The notes under the pieces were generated by a model that made no database searches, was not told the DNA's origin, and saw only the letters and a list, made by a program, of their open reading frames with translations. 64,000 nt of DNA from Quadrisphaera granulorum (GTDB lineage: Bacteria > Actinomycetota > Actinomycetes > Actinomycetales > Quadrisphaeraceae). Positions 34,071-43,317 of this stretch are shown piece by piece (the stretch's first letter is position 1; every line of letters starts with the position of its first letter). The position numbers were made by a program, and so were the translations under genes. The stretch is taken from positions 1 to 64,000 of the forward strand of contig NZ_QGDQ01000021.1 in the NCBI RefSeq assembly GCF_003149145.1, read 5' to 3'.

Positions 34071-35264
34071 ATGAGCCTCACCTACCGCCCGGGCGCATGG
34101 CTCGTGGTCGCCTCGGAGCAAGCCCTGGTCGCCGTGCTCCCCGGACCGCAGCTCGAGGTGCACGAGCTGCTGGATCGCCTGTGGCCATCGGTCGACACGG
34201 GGGCTGACCTCGGCGAGCTGCTGGAGGCCGTGCTCGCCGGGGGCTGGGCCCGCGCTCCGCACTTCGTGCTCGTCCAGCGGATCGTCGGGCAGCAGGTGGC
34301 GGTGGTGGTGAGGGGCCCGGCGCGGGTCGTCGGGGAGGCGACCGGGCAGCCCGTCGAACTCACCGGGGACGGCGTGCTCACGTGGGCGGAGCAGCGCATC
34401 GACGCACTCACCGCGGTGCACCTGCCCAGCGCTGACAGCTCGCCGGACGGTCCGGTGCTTCCGCTGCGCGCGGGGGCGGTCATGGCCGCCGAGGTGCGGT
34501 GGGTCGACCAGAACACGGTCGACCAGAACACGAAGGACGAGGACGAGGACGACGACGGCGGCGTCGAGGGCGGCAATCCCGCGCTCGATGCCGCTCCCGA
34601 GCCTTCGGGCGGTCCGGTGACTGCGGCCGGGCCGGTTCCTGCTGCCTCGCCAGTCGCCGACCCGAGCCTTGACCCGACTTCTGACACGAGTCCTGACCCG
34701 ACTTCTGCCCCGAGCCCTGACCCGCCGCAGGTCGTGGAGGAACCCGCGCCGGCGGTGCCGCCCGTCGCTCCAGTCCCCGCGCCGGCGCAGGTGGTCGTGC
34801 GCAACTCCGACCACGACGGGCAGACGGTCTCGGCAGCCGTCTCCGACGTGCCCTGGCCGCGTCCGCAGCCACCTACATCACAGCCGCCTGGGGGAGGGAC
34901 GGCGCCGTCGAGCGCACCGCTCTGGCTGTTGCGTTTGTCCAACGGGCAGGAGGTGACCGTGCGCGGTCGGGTGCTCGTCGGTCGAGACCCCAGCGCCGAA
35001 CGCGTGCCCGGCCCCGACGTCCCCCAGCTGGTGTCCGTCGACAGCCCGCCGGGTGAGGTCTCACGTACCCACCTCGAGCTGCGTGTCGACGACTCGGGGA
35101 CGTTGCTCGCCCGCGATCTCCACTCGACCAACGGCACCTCCCTGCGCTCGGTTGACGGGCCGTCGAAGACGCTGGCGCCGGGGGTGAGCTCCACGGTGGT
35201 CGAGGGATCCGTCCTCGACCTGGGCGGCGGAGTCACCATCACCGTCGGTCGCCAGGGCTCGTGA
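34071..35264 (+). CDS. FHA-domain protein with a long proline/aspartate-rich linker
   Basis: The 397-residue protein has an unassigned N-terminal domain of about 140 residues, a Pro/Asp/Ser-rich linker with repeats of D-P-T-S and S-P-D-P (about 150-260), and a C-terminal FHA domain (about 285-395) with GRDPSAE, SRTHLEL (phosphothreonine-binding S/R-x-x-H) and STNGTSL. FHA domains bind phosphothreonine, usually made by Ser/Thr kinases, but none is encoded in the window. The ATG at MSLTYRPGAW is used because the conserved pattern begins there. Confidence 0.75.
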   Translation: MSLTYRPGAWLVVASEQALVAVLPGPQLEVHELLDRLWPSVDTGADLGELLEAVLAGGWARAPHFVLVQRIVGQQVAVVVRGPARVVGEATGQPVELTGDGVLTWAEQRIDALTAVHLPSADSSPDGPVLPLRAGAVMAAEVRWVDQNTVDQNTKDEDEDDDGGVEGGNPALDAAPEPSGGPVTAAGPVPAASPVADPSLDPTSDTSPDPTSAPSPDPPQVVEEPAPAVPPVAPVPAPAQVVVRNSDHDGQTVSAAVSDVPWPRPQPPTSQPPGGGTAPSSAPLWLLRLSNGQEVTVRGRVLVGRDPSAERVPGPDVPQLVSVDSPPGEVSRTHLELRVDDSGTLLARDLHSTNGTSLRSVDGPSKTLAPGVSSTVVEGSVLDLGGGVTITVGRQGS

Positions 35265-35391
35265 TGTCCGTGGCCGGACACCCCTCCCCGGTCCTGGCGG
35301 TGCGCGCCACCAGTCCTCGCCGCCGACGAAGGATGCTGCGCCCCGGCGTCGTCCTCTCCGAGCGGTCCACGATCGCGTTCTCGGAGGTGTC

Positions 35392-36588
35392 GTGATGTCG
35401 TACGGTCCCCATCCGTCCCGTCTGGTACCCGCGCCGCTGGGGCGCCGCCTCGGCGCCTACGCCATCAACGCGGCCATCTCGACGGCCGCGAGCCTGGTGT
35501 TCTTCCTCGTCGGGGGGCTGCTCGTCACCCTGGGGGCGCAGCTCCCTGGCGACGCCGTCGTCCGCCTGGGTCTGCTCCTCTTGGCCTTCTGGCCCGTCGG
35601 GGCTCTGGCGGGGGCCGCGGCGTGGGTCGTCATGGAGTCGCGCAGCGCCAGCCTCGGCAAGCGGGTCATGGGTCTGCGCGTCGCGAACCTCGACAGCGGC
35701 GAGAACCTCACCCTCGGACCGATCATCGGCCGGATGCTCGTGCTCGGGGCGCTCAACGGCTTCACCTTCGGCATCGGCACGATCATCATGATCGTCATCG
35801 TGACGCGGGAGCCGAACAACGACGGCCGGATGTGGCACGACCAGATCTTCGGCAGCATCGTCATCGACGAGCGCGCCAGCCCGATCTCGACGCCCGCGCC
35901 CCGGCCTGTCGATCGCCCCGTGGCTGGGCCGCCGCCTCCCGCGCCCGTCCCGTACCGGCCGATGGCGGCCAAGGCCCCCGGCGCGGTGGCCGAACCACCC
36001 TCACGATTCGGGCCGCCCGCGCCGTTCGCGCCTCGGGACCCCGCTCCGCAGCCCCCCGCTCAACAGCCCCCCGCTCAACAGCCTCGGGCTCCGCAGCCGC
36101 CGGTTCCGCCGCCTGCTCCAGTTGCTTCGGCTGCACCTGTTCCTTCGGCTGCACCTGCCGCACCCGCTGCAGCGCCGGCGCCGGCTGCAGGAGTGGCCTC
36201 CCAGGAAGCGGACGAAGCCACCCAGGTCTCGCTACGTCCCGGTCCCGCGCCGGCGGCTCCTGCCTGGACGGTGACGCTCGCCGACGGCGCTCGCGTCGTC
36301 GTCGACAAGCCCACCCTGCTCGGGCGTGACCCCGAACCGAGAGACGGCGAGCAGGGCACCACGGCGGTGCGGGTACCCGACGGAGACCGCCTCGTGTCCA
36401 AGACGCACCTGCTGCTCCGCCTCGAGGGCGGTGCCTTGTGGGCGGTCGACCGTGGCTCCACCAACGGCACCGAGCTGGTGCGGCCCGGGCGGCCGCCCCA
36501 GGAGCTCGTCGCCGACGTGTCCGTGGAGCTTCACGAGGGTGACCAGCTGTCTCTCGGCGGCGTCGTCGTCTCCGTCCGTCGATCGTGA
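35392..36588 (+). CDS. RDD-family membrane protein with a C-terminal FHA domain
   Basis: Residues 15-155 form an RDD domain: PAPLGRRLGAYAINAAIST, three to four membrane helices, and SASLGKRVMGLRVANLDSGE with RMWHDQIFGSIVI, the characteristic end. A long Pro/Ala/Gln-rich linker (about 165-275) contains repeats of APQPPAQQP. The FHA domain (about 285-398) has LLGRDPEPRDGE, SKTHLLLRLEG and STNGTEL. GGAGG lies upstream of the overlapping GTG/ATG start. It probably works with the preceding FHA protein; a role in phospho-dependent signalling at the membrane is inferred. Confidence 0.8.
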   Translation: MMSYGPHPSRLVPAPLGRRLGAYAINAAISTAASLVFFLVGGLLVTLGAQLPGDAVVRLGLLLLAFWPVGALAGAAAWVVMESRSASLGKRVMGLRVANLDSGENLTLGPIIGRMLVLGALNGFTFGIGTIIMIVIVTREPNNDGRMWHDQIFGSIVIDERASPISTPAPRPVDRPVAGPPPPAPVPYRPMAAKAPGAVAEPPSRFGPPAPFAPRDPAPQPPAQQPPAQQPRAPQPPVPPPAPVASAAPVPSAAPAAPAAAPAPAAGVASQEADEATQVSLRPGPAPAAPAWTVTLADGARVVVDKPTLLGRDPEPRDGEQGTTAVRVPDGDRLVSKTHLLLRLEGGALWAVDRGSTNGTELVRPGRPPQELVADVSVELHEGDQLSLGGVVVSVRRS

Positions 36589-36657
36589 GGTGGCAGTCGG
36601 GACAGCAGCCGCTGACCCGCGGCCGCGTGTGGCTCCTGATGGAGCGTGAGACCGGCG

Positions 36658-36671
36658 GTATGCTGGCATAC
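36658..36671 (+). promoter_or_regulatory. Palindrome and -10 box before the second antitoxin
   Basis: GTATGC, two bases, GCATAC form a perfect inverted repeat. It contains TATGCT (36659-36664), followed by 7 bases and then GTG, so binding of the antitoxin to this palindrome would block transcription start. This fits autoregulated toxin-antitoxin promoters and a leaderless mRNA. Confidence 0.5.
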
Positions 36672-36905
36672 GTGCGGCGGACCACGCTGAAGCTTTCTGA
36701 CGAGCTAGATGCTCGCTTGCGCTATGAGGCACAACGCCGGGGTGTGACGATCGCCGAGGTGACGCGAGAAGCGCTCGAGGCGCACCTCGGAGGCCCGACG
36801 CGGCGTCTCGGCGCGGCAGCAGCAGGTCGAAGTGGTCGCGATGACGTCTCAGAGCGGATCGAAGAGATCCTCGCTACCGAGTTCCCCACGCCATCGCCGC
36901 GCTGA
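36672..36905 (+). CDS. VapB-like antitoxin (CopG/ribbon-helix-helix)
   Basis: The 77-residue protein MRRTTLKLSDELDARLRYEA followed by QRRGVTIAEVTREALEAHLG is a ribbon-helix-helix antitoxin of CopG type; the tail GRDDVSERIEEILATEF may bind the toxin. I used the GTG that follows the -10 box at 7 bases; an in-frame ATG at 36660 lies inside the palindrome. Its stop codon overlaps the toxin reading frame. Confidence 0.8.
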   Translation: MRRTTLKLSDELDARLRYEAQRRGVTIAEVTREALEAHLGGPTRRLGAAAAGRSGRDDVSERIEEILATEFPTPSPR

Positions 36906-37309
36906 TCGTCGACGCGGGCCCTCTGTACGCCTACGTCGATGCTGATGACCGGCATCACGAGGCCAGTCTCGAGCTGCTGACCCACCACCCCGGTCCGCTG
37001 ATCGTCCCAACGCTCGTGGTGACCGAGGTCTGCTACCTGCTCTCGACGCGCCTCAGCGCGAAGGCGGAGGTGCGCTTCCTCGGTGACATCGCCTCGGGGT
37101 CCTTCACCGTCGAGCCCGTGCACGCCTCGGACTGGATGCGGATCGCGACGCTGGTTGCCCGGTACTCCGACCTGCCGCTGGGTGCCGTCGACGCCTCGGT
37201 CGTCGCTGCTGCGGAGCGGCTGGGCATCGTCGAGGTCGCGACCGTCGACCGCCGGCACTTCTCGGTGGTGCGTCCCCGTCACACCGAGGCCCTCGCGCTG
37301 CTGCCCTGA
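36902..37309 (+). CDS. VapC-like PIN-domain toxin with a CTG start
   Basis: The protein [20 protein letters not shown] then [20 protein letters not shown] and [11 protein letters not shown] is a PIN nuclease; acidic residues are D4, E near 41, D near 99 ([15 protein letters not shown]) and D near 117 (ATVDRRHF). The frame has no ATG, GTG or TTG at the expected position. A CTG overlaps the antitoxin TGA (CTGA), the same geometry as the ATGA and GTGA couplings seen elsewhere here. The first canonical start, GTG at 37016, would remove 38 residues including the first catalytic Asp. Confidence 0.72.
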   Translation: MIVDAGPLYAYVDADDRHHEASLELLTHHPGPLIVPTLVVTEVCYLLSTRLSAKAEVRFLGDIASGSFTVEPVHASDWMRIATLVARYSDLPLGAVDASVVAAAERLGIVEVATVDRRHFSVVRPRHTEALALLP

Positions 37310-37344
37310 GGCACCGGCCCGAGGGGGCCGCTCGGTCTGGTCGG

Positions 37345-37356
37345 TACCGTGACCTG
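37345..37356 (+). promoter_or_regulatory. Candidate -10 box for leaderless fmt mRNA
   Basis: TACCGT, then GACCTG (6 bases), then the GTG of fmt. No -35 is recognised. Confidence 0.5.
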
Positions 37357-38331
37357 GTGCGCATCGTCTTTGCCGGCACGCCCGCCGTCGCCGAGACGGC
37401 GCTGGAAGCGCTGCTCGCGTCCGACCACGAGGTGGTCGGCGTCGTCTCGCGTCCCGACACCGTCGCCGGTCGTGGCCGCCGTGCCCTGCAGAGCCCCGTG
37501 GTGGTGCGTGCGCTCGCCGCGGGCCTGCCGGTGCTGCAGCCGACCCGCGCCTCCGACCCCGACTTCCTCGCGGGCCTGGCCGCGCTCGAACCCGACTGCT
37601 GCCCCGTGGTCGCCTACGGCGCGCTGCTCCCGCGGCCGGTCCTCGACGTACCCCGCCTCGGCTGGGTGAACCTGCACTTCTCGCTGCTGCCGGCCTGGCG
37701 TGGCGCTGCCCCGGTGCAGCGCGCCGTCATGGCCGGTGACGACGTCACCGGCACCACCACCTTCCTCCTGGAGGAGGGCATGGACACCGGACCGGTCCTG
37801 GGGACGACGACGACGTCCATCGGCCCCCGGGAGACCTCCGGCGAACTGCTCGCCCGTCTCGCTGTGGACGGCGCCAAGCTGCTGGTCGCCACGCTCGACG
37901 GCCTCGAGGCCGGTGCGCTGGTGCCCGTGCCGCAGCCCGCCGAGGGCGTCAGCCTGGCCCCGAAGGTCACCGTCGAGGACGCCCGCGTCCGCTGGGACGA
38001 GCCCGCCTTCGCCGTCGATCGGCGTGTTCGCGGCGTCACTCCCGCACCGGGGGCGTGGACCACGGTCGCGCGGCCCGGCGCCGAGCCCGGCGAGGTGGTG
38101 GAACGGCTCAAGATCGGCCCTGTCGAGCCACTGCCTCCGGTGGCCCTGGCGACGGCGTCCGCGCCCCGCCTCGCGCCGGGGGAGCTGCTGGTGCAGGGGC
38201 AGGAGGTGCTTGTCGGCACCGCGACCGTGCCCGTGCGTCTCGGTGAGGTGCAGCCCGCCGGTAAGCGGGCCATGCCCGCTGCGGCGTGGGCGCGCGGTGC
38301 GCGCCTGGGCGCCGGGGAGGTGCTGGCATGA
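37357..38331 (+). CDS. fmt: Methionyl-tRNA formyltransferase
   Basis: The 324-residue enzyme formylates initiator Met-tRNA using 10-formyl-tetrahydrofolate. [20 protein letters not shown] starts the formyl-transfer domain; [20 protein letters not shown] has the catalytic Asn and His plus the S-L-L-P loop, and MDTGPVL has the Asp. The C-terminal OB-like tRNA-binding domain starts near residue 205. The stop overlaps rsmB (ATGA). Confidence 0.95.
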   Translation: MRIVFAGTPAVAETALEALLASDHEVVGVVSRPDTVAGRGRRALQSPVVVRALAAGLPVLQPTRASDPDFLAGLAALEPDCCPVVAYGALLPRPVLDVPRLGWVNLHFSLLPAWRGAAPVQRAVMAGDDVTGTTTFLLEEGMDTGPVLGTTTTSIGPRETSGELLARLAVDGAKLLVATLDGLEAGALVPVPQPAEGVSLAPKVTVEDARVRWDEPAFAVDRRVRGVTPAPGAWTTVARPGAEPGEVVERLKIGPVEPLPPVALATASAPRLAPGELLVQGQEVLVGTATVPVRLGEVQPAGKRAMPAAAWARGARLGAGEVLA

Positions 38332-39893
38332 GCGCGTCGCAGCCGCCGGAGCGCCGTCCGCAGCGGGGGCCCCAGCGGGGTGGTCCGCAGCGAGGTGGGC
38401 CCCAGCGTGGCGGTCCCCGCGGCACCCCGGGCGGTCCGGGCAGGTCGTGGACGACGACGGCGCCCTCCGCGCGACCGCGCAGCGGCGACCCCGCCCGCCG
38501 GGTCGCCTTCGACGTCCTGCGCGCCGTCGAGGAGCAGGACGCCTACGCCAACCTCGTGCTGCCGCGTCTTCTTCGTGCCGCCCGGCTCGACGGGCGTGAC
38601 GCGGCGTTTGCCACCGAGCTCGCGTACGGCGCGCTGCGGGGACGTGGCACCTACGACGCGGTGCTCGCCGCCTGTGTCGACAGGCCGCTGACCCAGCTCG
38701 ACCCGCCTGTCCTCGACGCGCTGCGCCTCGGCGCCCACCAGCTGCTCGCTACTCGCGTCGCCGCTCACGCTGCGGTGAGCGAGACGGTCGCGCTGGTGCG
38801 CGGCGCCATCGGCGCCGGCCCCTCGGGCTTCGTCAACGCTGTGCTGCGGCGTGTCTCCGAGCACGACCTGCCGACCTGGCTCGACAAGGTGGCCCCGCCG
38901 CTGGAAGGTCCCGGAGCCGACGTCGTCGCCGCACTGGCCGTCCGTGAGAGCCACCCGGCGTGGATCGTGCGCGCACTGCGCGAGGCGCTGGTCCTCGCGG
39001 GCCGCCCCGCATCGGAGCTGCCGGATCTGCTCGCCGCCGACAACGCCCGCCCCCTCGTGGCGCTCGCCGCCCTGCCGGGGCTGACGGAGCCGTCCGAGCT
39101 CCACGCTGCCGGTGCGGAGCCGGGGCGCTGGTCGCCGCTGGCCGCGGTCATGCCCGACGGTGACCCTGGCGACCTGCCCGCCGTCCGTGAGGCCCGCGCT
39201 CGCGTCCAGGACGAGGGCAGCCAGCTCGCCGCGCTTGCGCTGCTCGCCGCTCCCTTGGCGGGCGAGGACGCCGATGCGCGCTGGGCCGACCTGTGCGCCG
39301 GCCCCGGCGGCAAAGCTGCGCTGCTTGCGGCGAGCGCCGCCCAGCGGGGCGCCCGGCTGCTGGCCGTCGAGGTGGCGCCGCACCGCGCGCAGCTCGTCCA
39401 GCAGGCGCTCGCCGCCGTCGTGTCCGAGCGACCCGGGGCTGTCGAGGTGGTCACCGGAGACGGCCGCACAGTCGGGTACGACAGGCCCGGCGAGTTCGAC
39501 AGGGTGCTCGTCGACGCGCCCTGCACGGGCCTGGGTGCGCTGCGCCGCCGCCCGGAGGCGCGCTGGCGCCGCAGCCCCGCTGACCTCACCGCTCTTGCAC
39601 CCCTGCAGCGCGAGCTGCTCTCCTCGGCGCTCGACGCGGTGCGCCCCGGCGGCGTCGTCGCGTACGTCACCTGCAGCCCGCACCCCGCGGAGACGCAGGC
39701 CGTGGTCGACGACGTCGTCCGCCGCCACACCAAGGACGGCGAGCCCGTGGAGGTGCTCGACGCCCCCGCGGTGCTGCGTGAGGTCGCCGGCGTCGACGCG
39801 GGCACGGGCAGCGGCTCGTTGCGAGCGCAGCTGTGGCCCCACCTGCACGGCACGGACGCGATGAGCATCAGCCTGCTCCGCCGTCCCCTCTGA
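38328..39893 (+). CDS. rsmB: 16S rRNA m5C967 methyltransferase RsmB (NusB-fused)
   Basis: The 521-residue protein has a basic, repetitive N-tail (repeats of G-G-P-Q-R), a NusB-like RNA-binding domain ([20 protein letters not shown] to [11 protein letters not shown], about 55-190) and a methyltransferase domain. SAM-binding motif [13 protein letters not shown], catalytic motif [18 protein letters not shown] and [13 protein letters not shown] are all present, including both expected cysteines. Methylates C967 of 16S rRNA. Coupled to fmt. Confidence 0.95.
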   Translation: MSASQPPERRPQRGPQRGGPQRGGPQRGGPRGTPGGPGRSWTTTAPSARPRSGDPARRVAFDVLRAVEEQDAYANLVLPRLLRAARLDGRDAAFATELAYGALRGRGTYDAVLAACVDRPLTQLDPPVLDALRLGAHQLLATRVAAHAAVSETVALVRGAIGAGPSGFVNAVLRRVSEHDLPTWLDKVAPPLEGPGADVVAALAVRESHPAWIVRALREALVLAGRPASELPDLLAADNARPLVALAALPGLTEPSELHAAGAEPGRWSPLAAVMPDGDPGDLPAVREARARVQDEGSQLAALALLAAPLAGEDADARWADLCAGPGGKAALLAASAAQRGARLLAVEVAPHRAQLVQQALAAVVSERPGAVEVVTGDGRTVGYDRPGEFDRVLVDAPCTGLGALRRRPEARWRRSPADLTALAPLQRELLSSALDAVRPGGVVAYVTCSPHPAETQAVVDDVVRRHTKDGEPVEVLDAPAVLREVAGVDAGTGSGSLRAQLWPHLHGTDAMSISLLRRPL

Positions 39894-39934
39894 CCTCCGC
39901 CGGGTGGCGCGGATCGGCATGATCGTGCGGGGGC

Positions 39935-39999
39935 TGTGGCGCTCAGCCGCATGATCGTCGACGACCTGGTCCGCGACGATCATGCGAGATTGCGCCACA
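39935..39999. terminator. Hairpin after rsmB (dispersed family B)
   Basis: Inner arms CGCATGATCGTCG and CGACGATCATGCG are perfectly complementary across a 13-base loop. Outer arms TGTGGCGC and GCGCCACA also pair, with five unpaired bases between inner and outer parts on each side. The same left-arm sequence recurs in the hairpin at 52625-52712. It lies 42 bases after the rsmB stop, between rsmB and rpe. Confidence 0.7.
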
Positions 40000-40046
40000 T
40001 CGATGCTGCCGGCGTCGCCGCCCGACCGGTGGGACGGGCGGCTGGG

Positions 40047-40059
40047 TAGGTTGCCGGAC
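40047..40059 (+). promoter_or_regulatory. Candidate -10 box for leaderless rpe mRNA
   Basis: TAGGTT, then 7 bases, then the GTG start. It supports that GTG over the more upstream ATG at 39982, which lies inside the hairpin. Confidence 0.5.
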
Positions 40060-40713
40060 GTGGCCGTGACCATCGCCCCGAGCATCCTGTCCGCAGACTT
40101 CGCCAACCTCGAGGCTGAGCTCGGGCGCATCGCGACCGCCGACTGGGCCCACGTCGACGTCATGGACGCGCATTTCGTGCCCAACCTCACCCTGGGCCTG
40201 CCCGTGGTGCAGCGCCTGGCGCAGGTCAGCCCGGTGCCGCTCGACTGCCACCTGATGATCGCCGACCCCGACCGGTGGGCACCCTCGTACGCCGAGGCCG
40301 GCGCACACTCCGTGACCTTTCACGCCGAGGCCGTCGCGGCACCGATCCGCCTCGCTCGTGAGCTGCGCGACCGCGGGGCCCGTGCCGGCCTCGCGCTGAG
40401 CCCCGGTACCCCCGCCGAGCCGTTCCTCGACTGGCTGAGCGAGTTCGACATGGTGCTCGTCATGACCGTCGAGCCCGGCTTCGGCGGCCAGAGCTTCCTC
40501 GAGGGGTGCCTGCCCAAGCTGCGCCGCCTGCGCTCCGCCGTCGACGAGCACGGCCTGGAGGTGCGGCTGCAGGTGGACGGCGGCGTCTCTGCCGAGACTA
40601 TCGAGCGGTGCGCGGAGAACGGCGCGGACGTCTTCGTCGCCGGTTCCGCGGTGTACGGCGCCGCCGACCCGGCCGCCGCCATCGCGCAGCTGCGTGCGCT
40701 GGCCGGAGGGTGA
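40060..40713 (+). CDS. rpe: Ribulose-phosphate 3-epimerase
   Basis: A 217-residue TIM-barrel enzyme of the pentose phosphate pathway that interconverts ribulose 5-phosphate and xylulose 5-phosphate. [32 protein letters not shown] (metal/catalytic Asp), CHLMI (His), [12 protein letters not shown] (catalytic Glu/Pro loop) and [14 protein letters not shown] are family motifs. The start is the GTG of VAVTIAPSI, the correct domain beginning. Confidence 0.94.
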   Translation: MAVTIAPSILSADFANLEAELGRIATADWAHVDVMDAHFVPNLTLGLPVVQRLAQVSPVPLDCHLMIADPDRWAPSYAEAGAHSVTFHAEAVAAPIRLARELRDRGARAGLALSPGTPAEPFLDWLSEFDMVLVMTVEPGFGGQSFLEGCLPKLRRLRSAVDEHGLEVRLQVDGGVSAETIERCAENGADVFVAGSAVYGAADPAAAIAQLRALAGG

Positions 40714-40732
40714 GTGCTGGCCGGAGGGTGAG
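40698..40732 (+). repeat. 17-base direct repeat across the rpe stop codon
   Basis: GCTGGCCGGAGGGTGAG occurs twice with one base between copies; the first copy contains the rpe stop. It looks like a recent slip duplication without effect on the protein. Confidence 0.8.
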
Positions 40733-40788
40733 GCCCCCTCGCGGGTGAACCCACCTGCGGGCTGACTCGCCCGCCGAGAGCGTCGCCC

Positions 40789-40801
40789 TAGGGTCGAGCG
40801 C
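40789..40801 (+). promoter_or_regulatory. Candidate -10 box for leaderless flotillin mRNA
   Basis: TAGGGT, then CGAGCGC (7 bases), then GTG. A TGACTC about 20 bases further upstream is a weak -35 candidate. Confidence 0.5.
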
Positions 40802-42367
40802 GTGGACCTGACATCGGCGCTCGTTCCCATCGTCGCGATCGGCGTCGTCATCGTCGTCGTCCTGGCGGTGGTCTTCGCTCTCGCCCGGCGCTACAAGATC
40901 GCCAGCCCGTCGGAGGCGTTCATCGTCACCGGCCGCAAGGGCAAAGCGGTGACCAATCCCGAGACGGGGCAAGTCTCCACCGACCTGTCGGGCCAGCGCG
41001 TGGTCATGGGCGGCGGTGTCTTCGTCAAGCCGCTGGTCGAGCGCGTGCACGTGTTGTCGCTGAGCAGCCGCCGGATCTCGGTGAAGATCGGCGGGGCCGT
41101 CTCCAAGCAGGGCATCCGCCTGAATCTCGACGCCGTCGCCATCGTCAAGGTGGGTGGCTCCGAGGACAACGTGCGCGCCGCTGCGCAGCGCTTCCTGCAC
41201 CAGCAGGACGAGATCGAGTCGTTCACGCAGGAGGTGCTCGCCGGTTCGCTGCGGTCCATCGTCGGAACGCTCACCGTCGACGAGATCATCCGTGACCGCG
41301 CCGCCTTCGCCACGCAGGTGGCCGAGGAGTCGATCTCCTCGCTGAGCAACCAGGGTCTGGTGCTTGACACCTTCCAGATCCAGGACGTCTCCGACGACAC
41401 CAACTACCTTCGCGACCTGGGCCGCCCCGAGGCCGCCGCCGCGGCCCGCAACGCCGCCATCGCCGAGGCCGCCGCCCGCCGCGAGGCGAGCCAGGCCCAG
41501 GCCAAGGCCGACGAGGCCATCGCCGAGTCCCAGCGCGACCTCGACCTGCGTCGCTCCGCGTTCAAGGCCGACACCGACAGGGCCGCCGCCGACGCCGAGG
41601 CCGCCGGCTCCCTGGCCAAGGCCGAGCGCGACCAGGAGGTGCTCACCAGCCAGGAGCGCGTGGCCGAGCGGCAGGCGGCCCTCACCGAGCGCCAGCTCGA
41701 CACGCAGGTCCGTAAGCCCGCCGACGCCGCCCGCTACCAGGCCGAGCAGGAGGCCCAGGGCCGCCGCAACGCGGAGATCTTCCAGGCCGAGGGCGCCAAG
41801 GCCACCGCCATCGCCGAGGCCGAGGCGGAAGCCGAGCGCACCCGCCTGGCCACCGCCGCGAACGCCGAGCGGGCCACCACGTTCGCCAAGGCCGACGCCG
41901 ACGCCGCCCGCGTCGCCGCTGCAGCCGCCGCCGAGAAGGTGCGGCTGGAGGGTGAGGCCGAGCTGGCCCGCCGCACCGCCATCGCCAACGCCGTCCGCGC
42001 CGAGGGTGAGGCGGAGGCCGCCGCCATCCGCGCGAAGGGCGAGGCGGAGGCCGAGACGCAGCGCCTGCGCGCCGAGGCGTTCGAGCGGTACGGCCAGGCC
42101 GCCACCACGCAGATGGTGGTCGAGGCGCTGCCCAAGGTCGCGCGCGAGCTCGCTGCGCCGATGGCCGCCATCAGCGACCTCACGGTCATCTCCACCGACG
42201 GCGCGAGCGCCCTGTCCAAGGGCGTCGCCACCAACCTCACCGAGACCCTCGAGCTGGTGCGGCGCACCACGGGCGTGGACGTCGGTGCCCTCCTGCGCCG
42301 CAGCGCCGCGGGAGCCGGCGGCGACAGCACCACCCGCACCCCGGCCGACGCCGACGCCGACGCCTGA
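40802..42367 (+). CDS. Flotillin/SPFH-domain membrane protein
   Basis: The 521-residue protein has an N-terminal membrane segment (VAIGVVIVVVLAVVFALARR, about 11-30), an SPFH/band-7 domain (about 35-210, with VFVKPLVERVHVLSLSSRRI and IVGTLTVDEIIRDRAAFATQ), and a long Ala/Glu-rich coiled coil (about 215-430) with the A-E-A-E-A-E repeats of flotillins. It should form oligomeric membrane microdomain scaffolds. The C-terminal 60 residues include the flotillin end LPKVARELAAPMAAISDLTV. It starts the cluster that runs to the DUF350 gene. Confidence 0.92.
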   Translation: MDLTSALVPIVAIGVVIVVVLAVVFALARRYKIASPSEAFIVTGRKGKAVTNPETGQVSTDLSGQRVVMGGGVFVKPLVERVHVLSLSSRRISVKIGGAVSKQGIRLNLDAVAIVKVGGSEDNVRAAAQRFLHQQDEIESFTQEVLAGSLRSIVGTLTVDEIIRDRAAFATQVAEESISSLSNQGLVLDTFQIQDVSDDTNYLRDLGRPEAAAAARNAAIAEAAARREASQAQAKADEAIAESQRDLDLRRSAFKADTDRAAADAEAAGSLAKAERDQEVLTSQERVAERQAALTERQLDTQVRKPADAARYQAEQEAQGRRNAEIFQAEGAKATAIAEAEAEAERTRLATAANAERATTFAKADADAARVAAAAAAEKVRLEGEAELARRTAIANAVRAEGEAEAAAIRAKGEAEAETQRLRAEAFERYGQAATTQMVVEALPKVARELAAPMAAISDLTVISTDGASALSKGVATNLTETLELVRRTTGVDVGALLRRSAAGAGGDSTTRTPADADADA

Positions 42368-42382
42368 GGTCCGACGGCTCTG

Positions 42383-43285
42383 GTGGGCGTGAGGCTCCCG
42401 CTCCGCCCGCAGGGTGGAGGGCTGGTGGAGGTGGCCAGTCCCTTCACGCCGGGCATGCTCTCGCTGTTGCGACGCGGGGTCCGCGTGGTGCAGCTCGCGA
42501 CGCCGCTGACCGACCGCGATCACCGCAGGCTCGGCTCCTGGTTCCAGGAGCACCCGCAGGCCGCGCTGCGCGTCTGCGCCGGGGGGCTCGGGGACGGCGC
42601 TGACCTGTCCTTCCTCCGGCACTACCCCCGGCTCACCGGCCTGAGCATCGACTCACTCGACCATGAGGTCGTGCTCGGCCCTCAGAGTCTGGATCACCTG
42701 CCGACGCCGCTGCGCGACCTCCGCCTGGAAGCACGGGCCCGCGATCTCAGACCCCTGGCCGGGGTCACCCAGCTCGAGCACCTGAAGCTCCGATCGGTCA
42801 CGGCTGACCTCGCGCCCCTGACGGCGCTGACCCGGCTGCGCACGCTGGAGATCCGCCTCGGAGGGATCACCGACCTCAGCGTCGTCCCCGAGATCGGCCG
42901 GATCACCTACCTCGAGCTGTGGCTGGTCCGCGGCCTCGCCGACGTGAGCTTCCTCGCCGATATGGGCCACCTCGAGCACCTGTTCCTGCAAGCTCTCCGG
43001 AACGTCCGCGCACTGCCGGACCTCTCTCGGTGCACGGCGCTCGAGCGGGTCCACCTGGAGACGATGAAGGGGCTGGTCGACCTCTCAGCCCTCGCTACCG
43101 CCCCCGCCCTGCGGCAGCTCTCGTTGGTCGACGTCGGTCACCTGTGCCCAGAGGATCTGCTGCCGCTGAAGACCTGTGGCGCACTGGAGGAGCTGGGCGT
43201 CGGCTTGAACAGCGACCGCAAGAACCTGGCGGCGCGAGCGCTCCTGCAGATCCCCGGCTCCTACGGTGGTCACGACTGGCCGTAG
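42383..43285 (+). CDS. Leucine-rich-repeat-like protein
   Basis: The 300-residue protein contains about eight regularly spaced repeats with leucines at the positions of bacterial LRRs: LRDLRLEARARDLRPLAGVT, QLEHLKLRSVTADLAPLTAL, RLRTLEIRLGGITDLSVVPE, ITYLELWLVRGLADVSFLAD, HLEHLFLQALRNVRALPDLS and further ones. No signal peptide, so the curved repeat likely binds a protein partner in the cytoplasm. It lies 15 bases after the flotillin stop on the same strand, so it is probably in the same transcript. Function unknown. Confidence 0.72.
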   Translation: MGVRLPLRPQGGGLVEVASPFTPGMLSLLRRGVRVVQLATPLTDRDHRRLGSWFQEHPQAALRVCAGGLGDGADLSFLRHYPRLTGLSIDSLDHEVVLGPQSLDHLPTPLRDLRLEARARDLRPLAGVTQLEHLKLRSVTADLAPLTALTRLRTLEIRLGGITDLSVVPEIGRITYLELWLVRGLADVSFLADMGHLEHLFLQALRNVRALPDLSRCTALERVHLETMKGLVDLSALATAPALRQLSLVDVGHLCPEDLLPLKTCGALEELGVGLNSDRKNLAARALLQIPGSYGGHDWP

Positions 43286-43317
43286 CCTCAGCGCTTCCGA
43301 TCGTGTGGGAGGAACGG

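Noticed and set aside
37614-40190. An 858-codon minus-strand frame
   Set aside because: It lies across fmt, rsmB and the start of rpe on the other strand, which are certain genes; no motif seen.
40598-42622. A 674-codon minus-strand frame
   Set aside because: Antisense to the Ala/Glu-rich coiled coil of flotillin, whose repeats read as Leu/Gly-rich sequence on the other strand.
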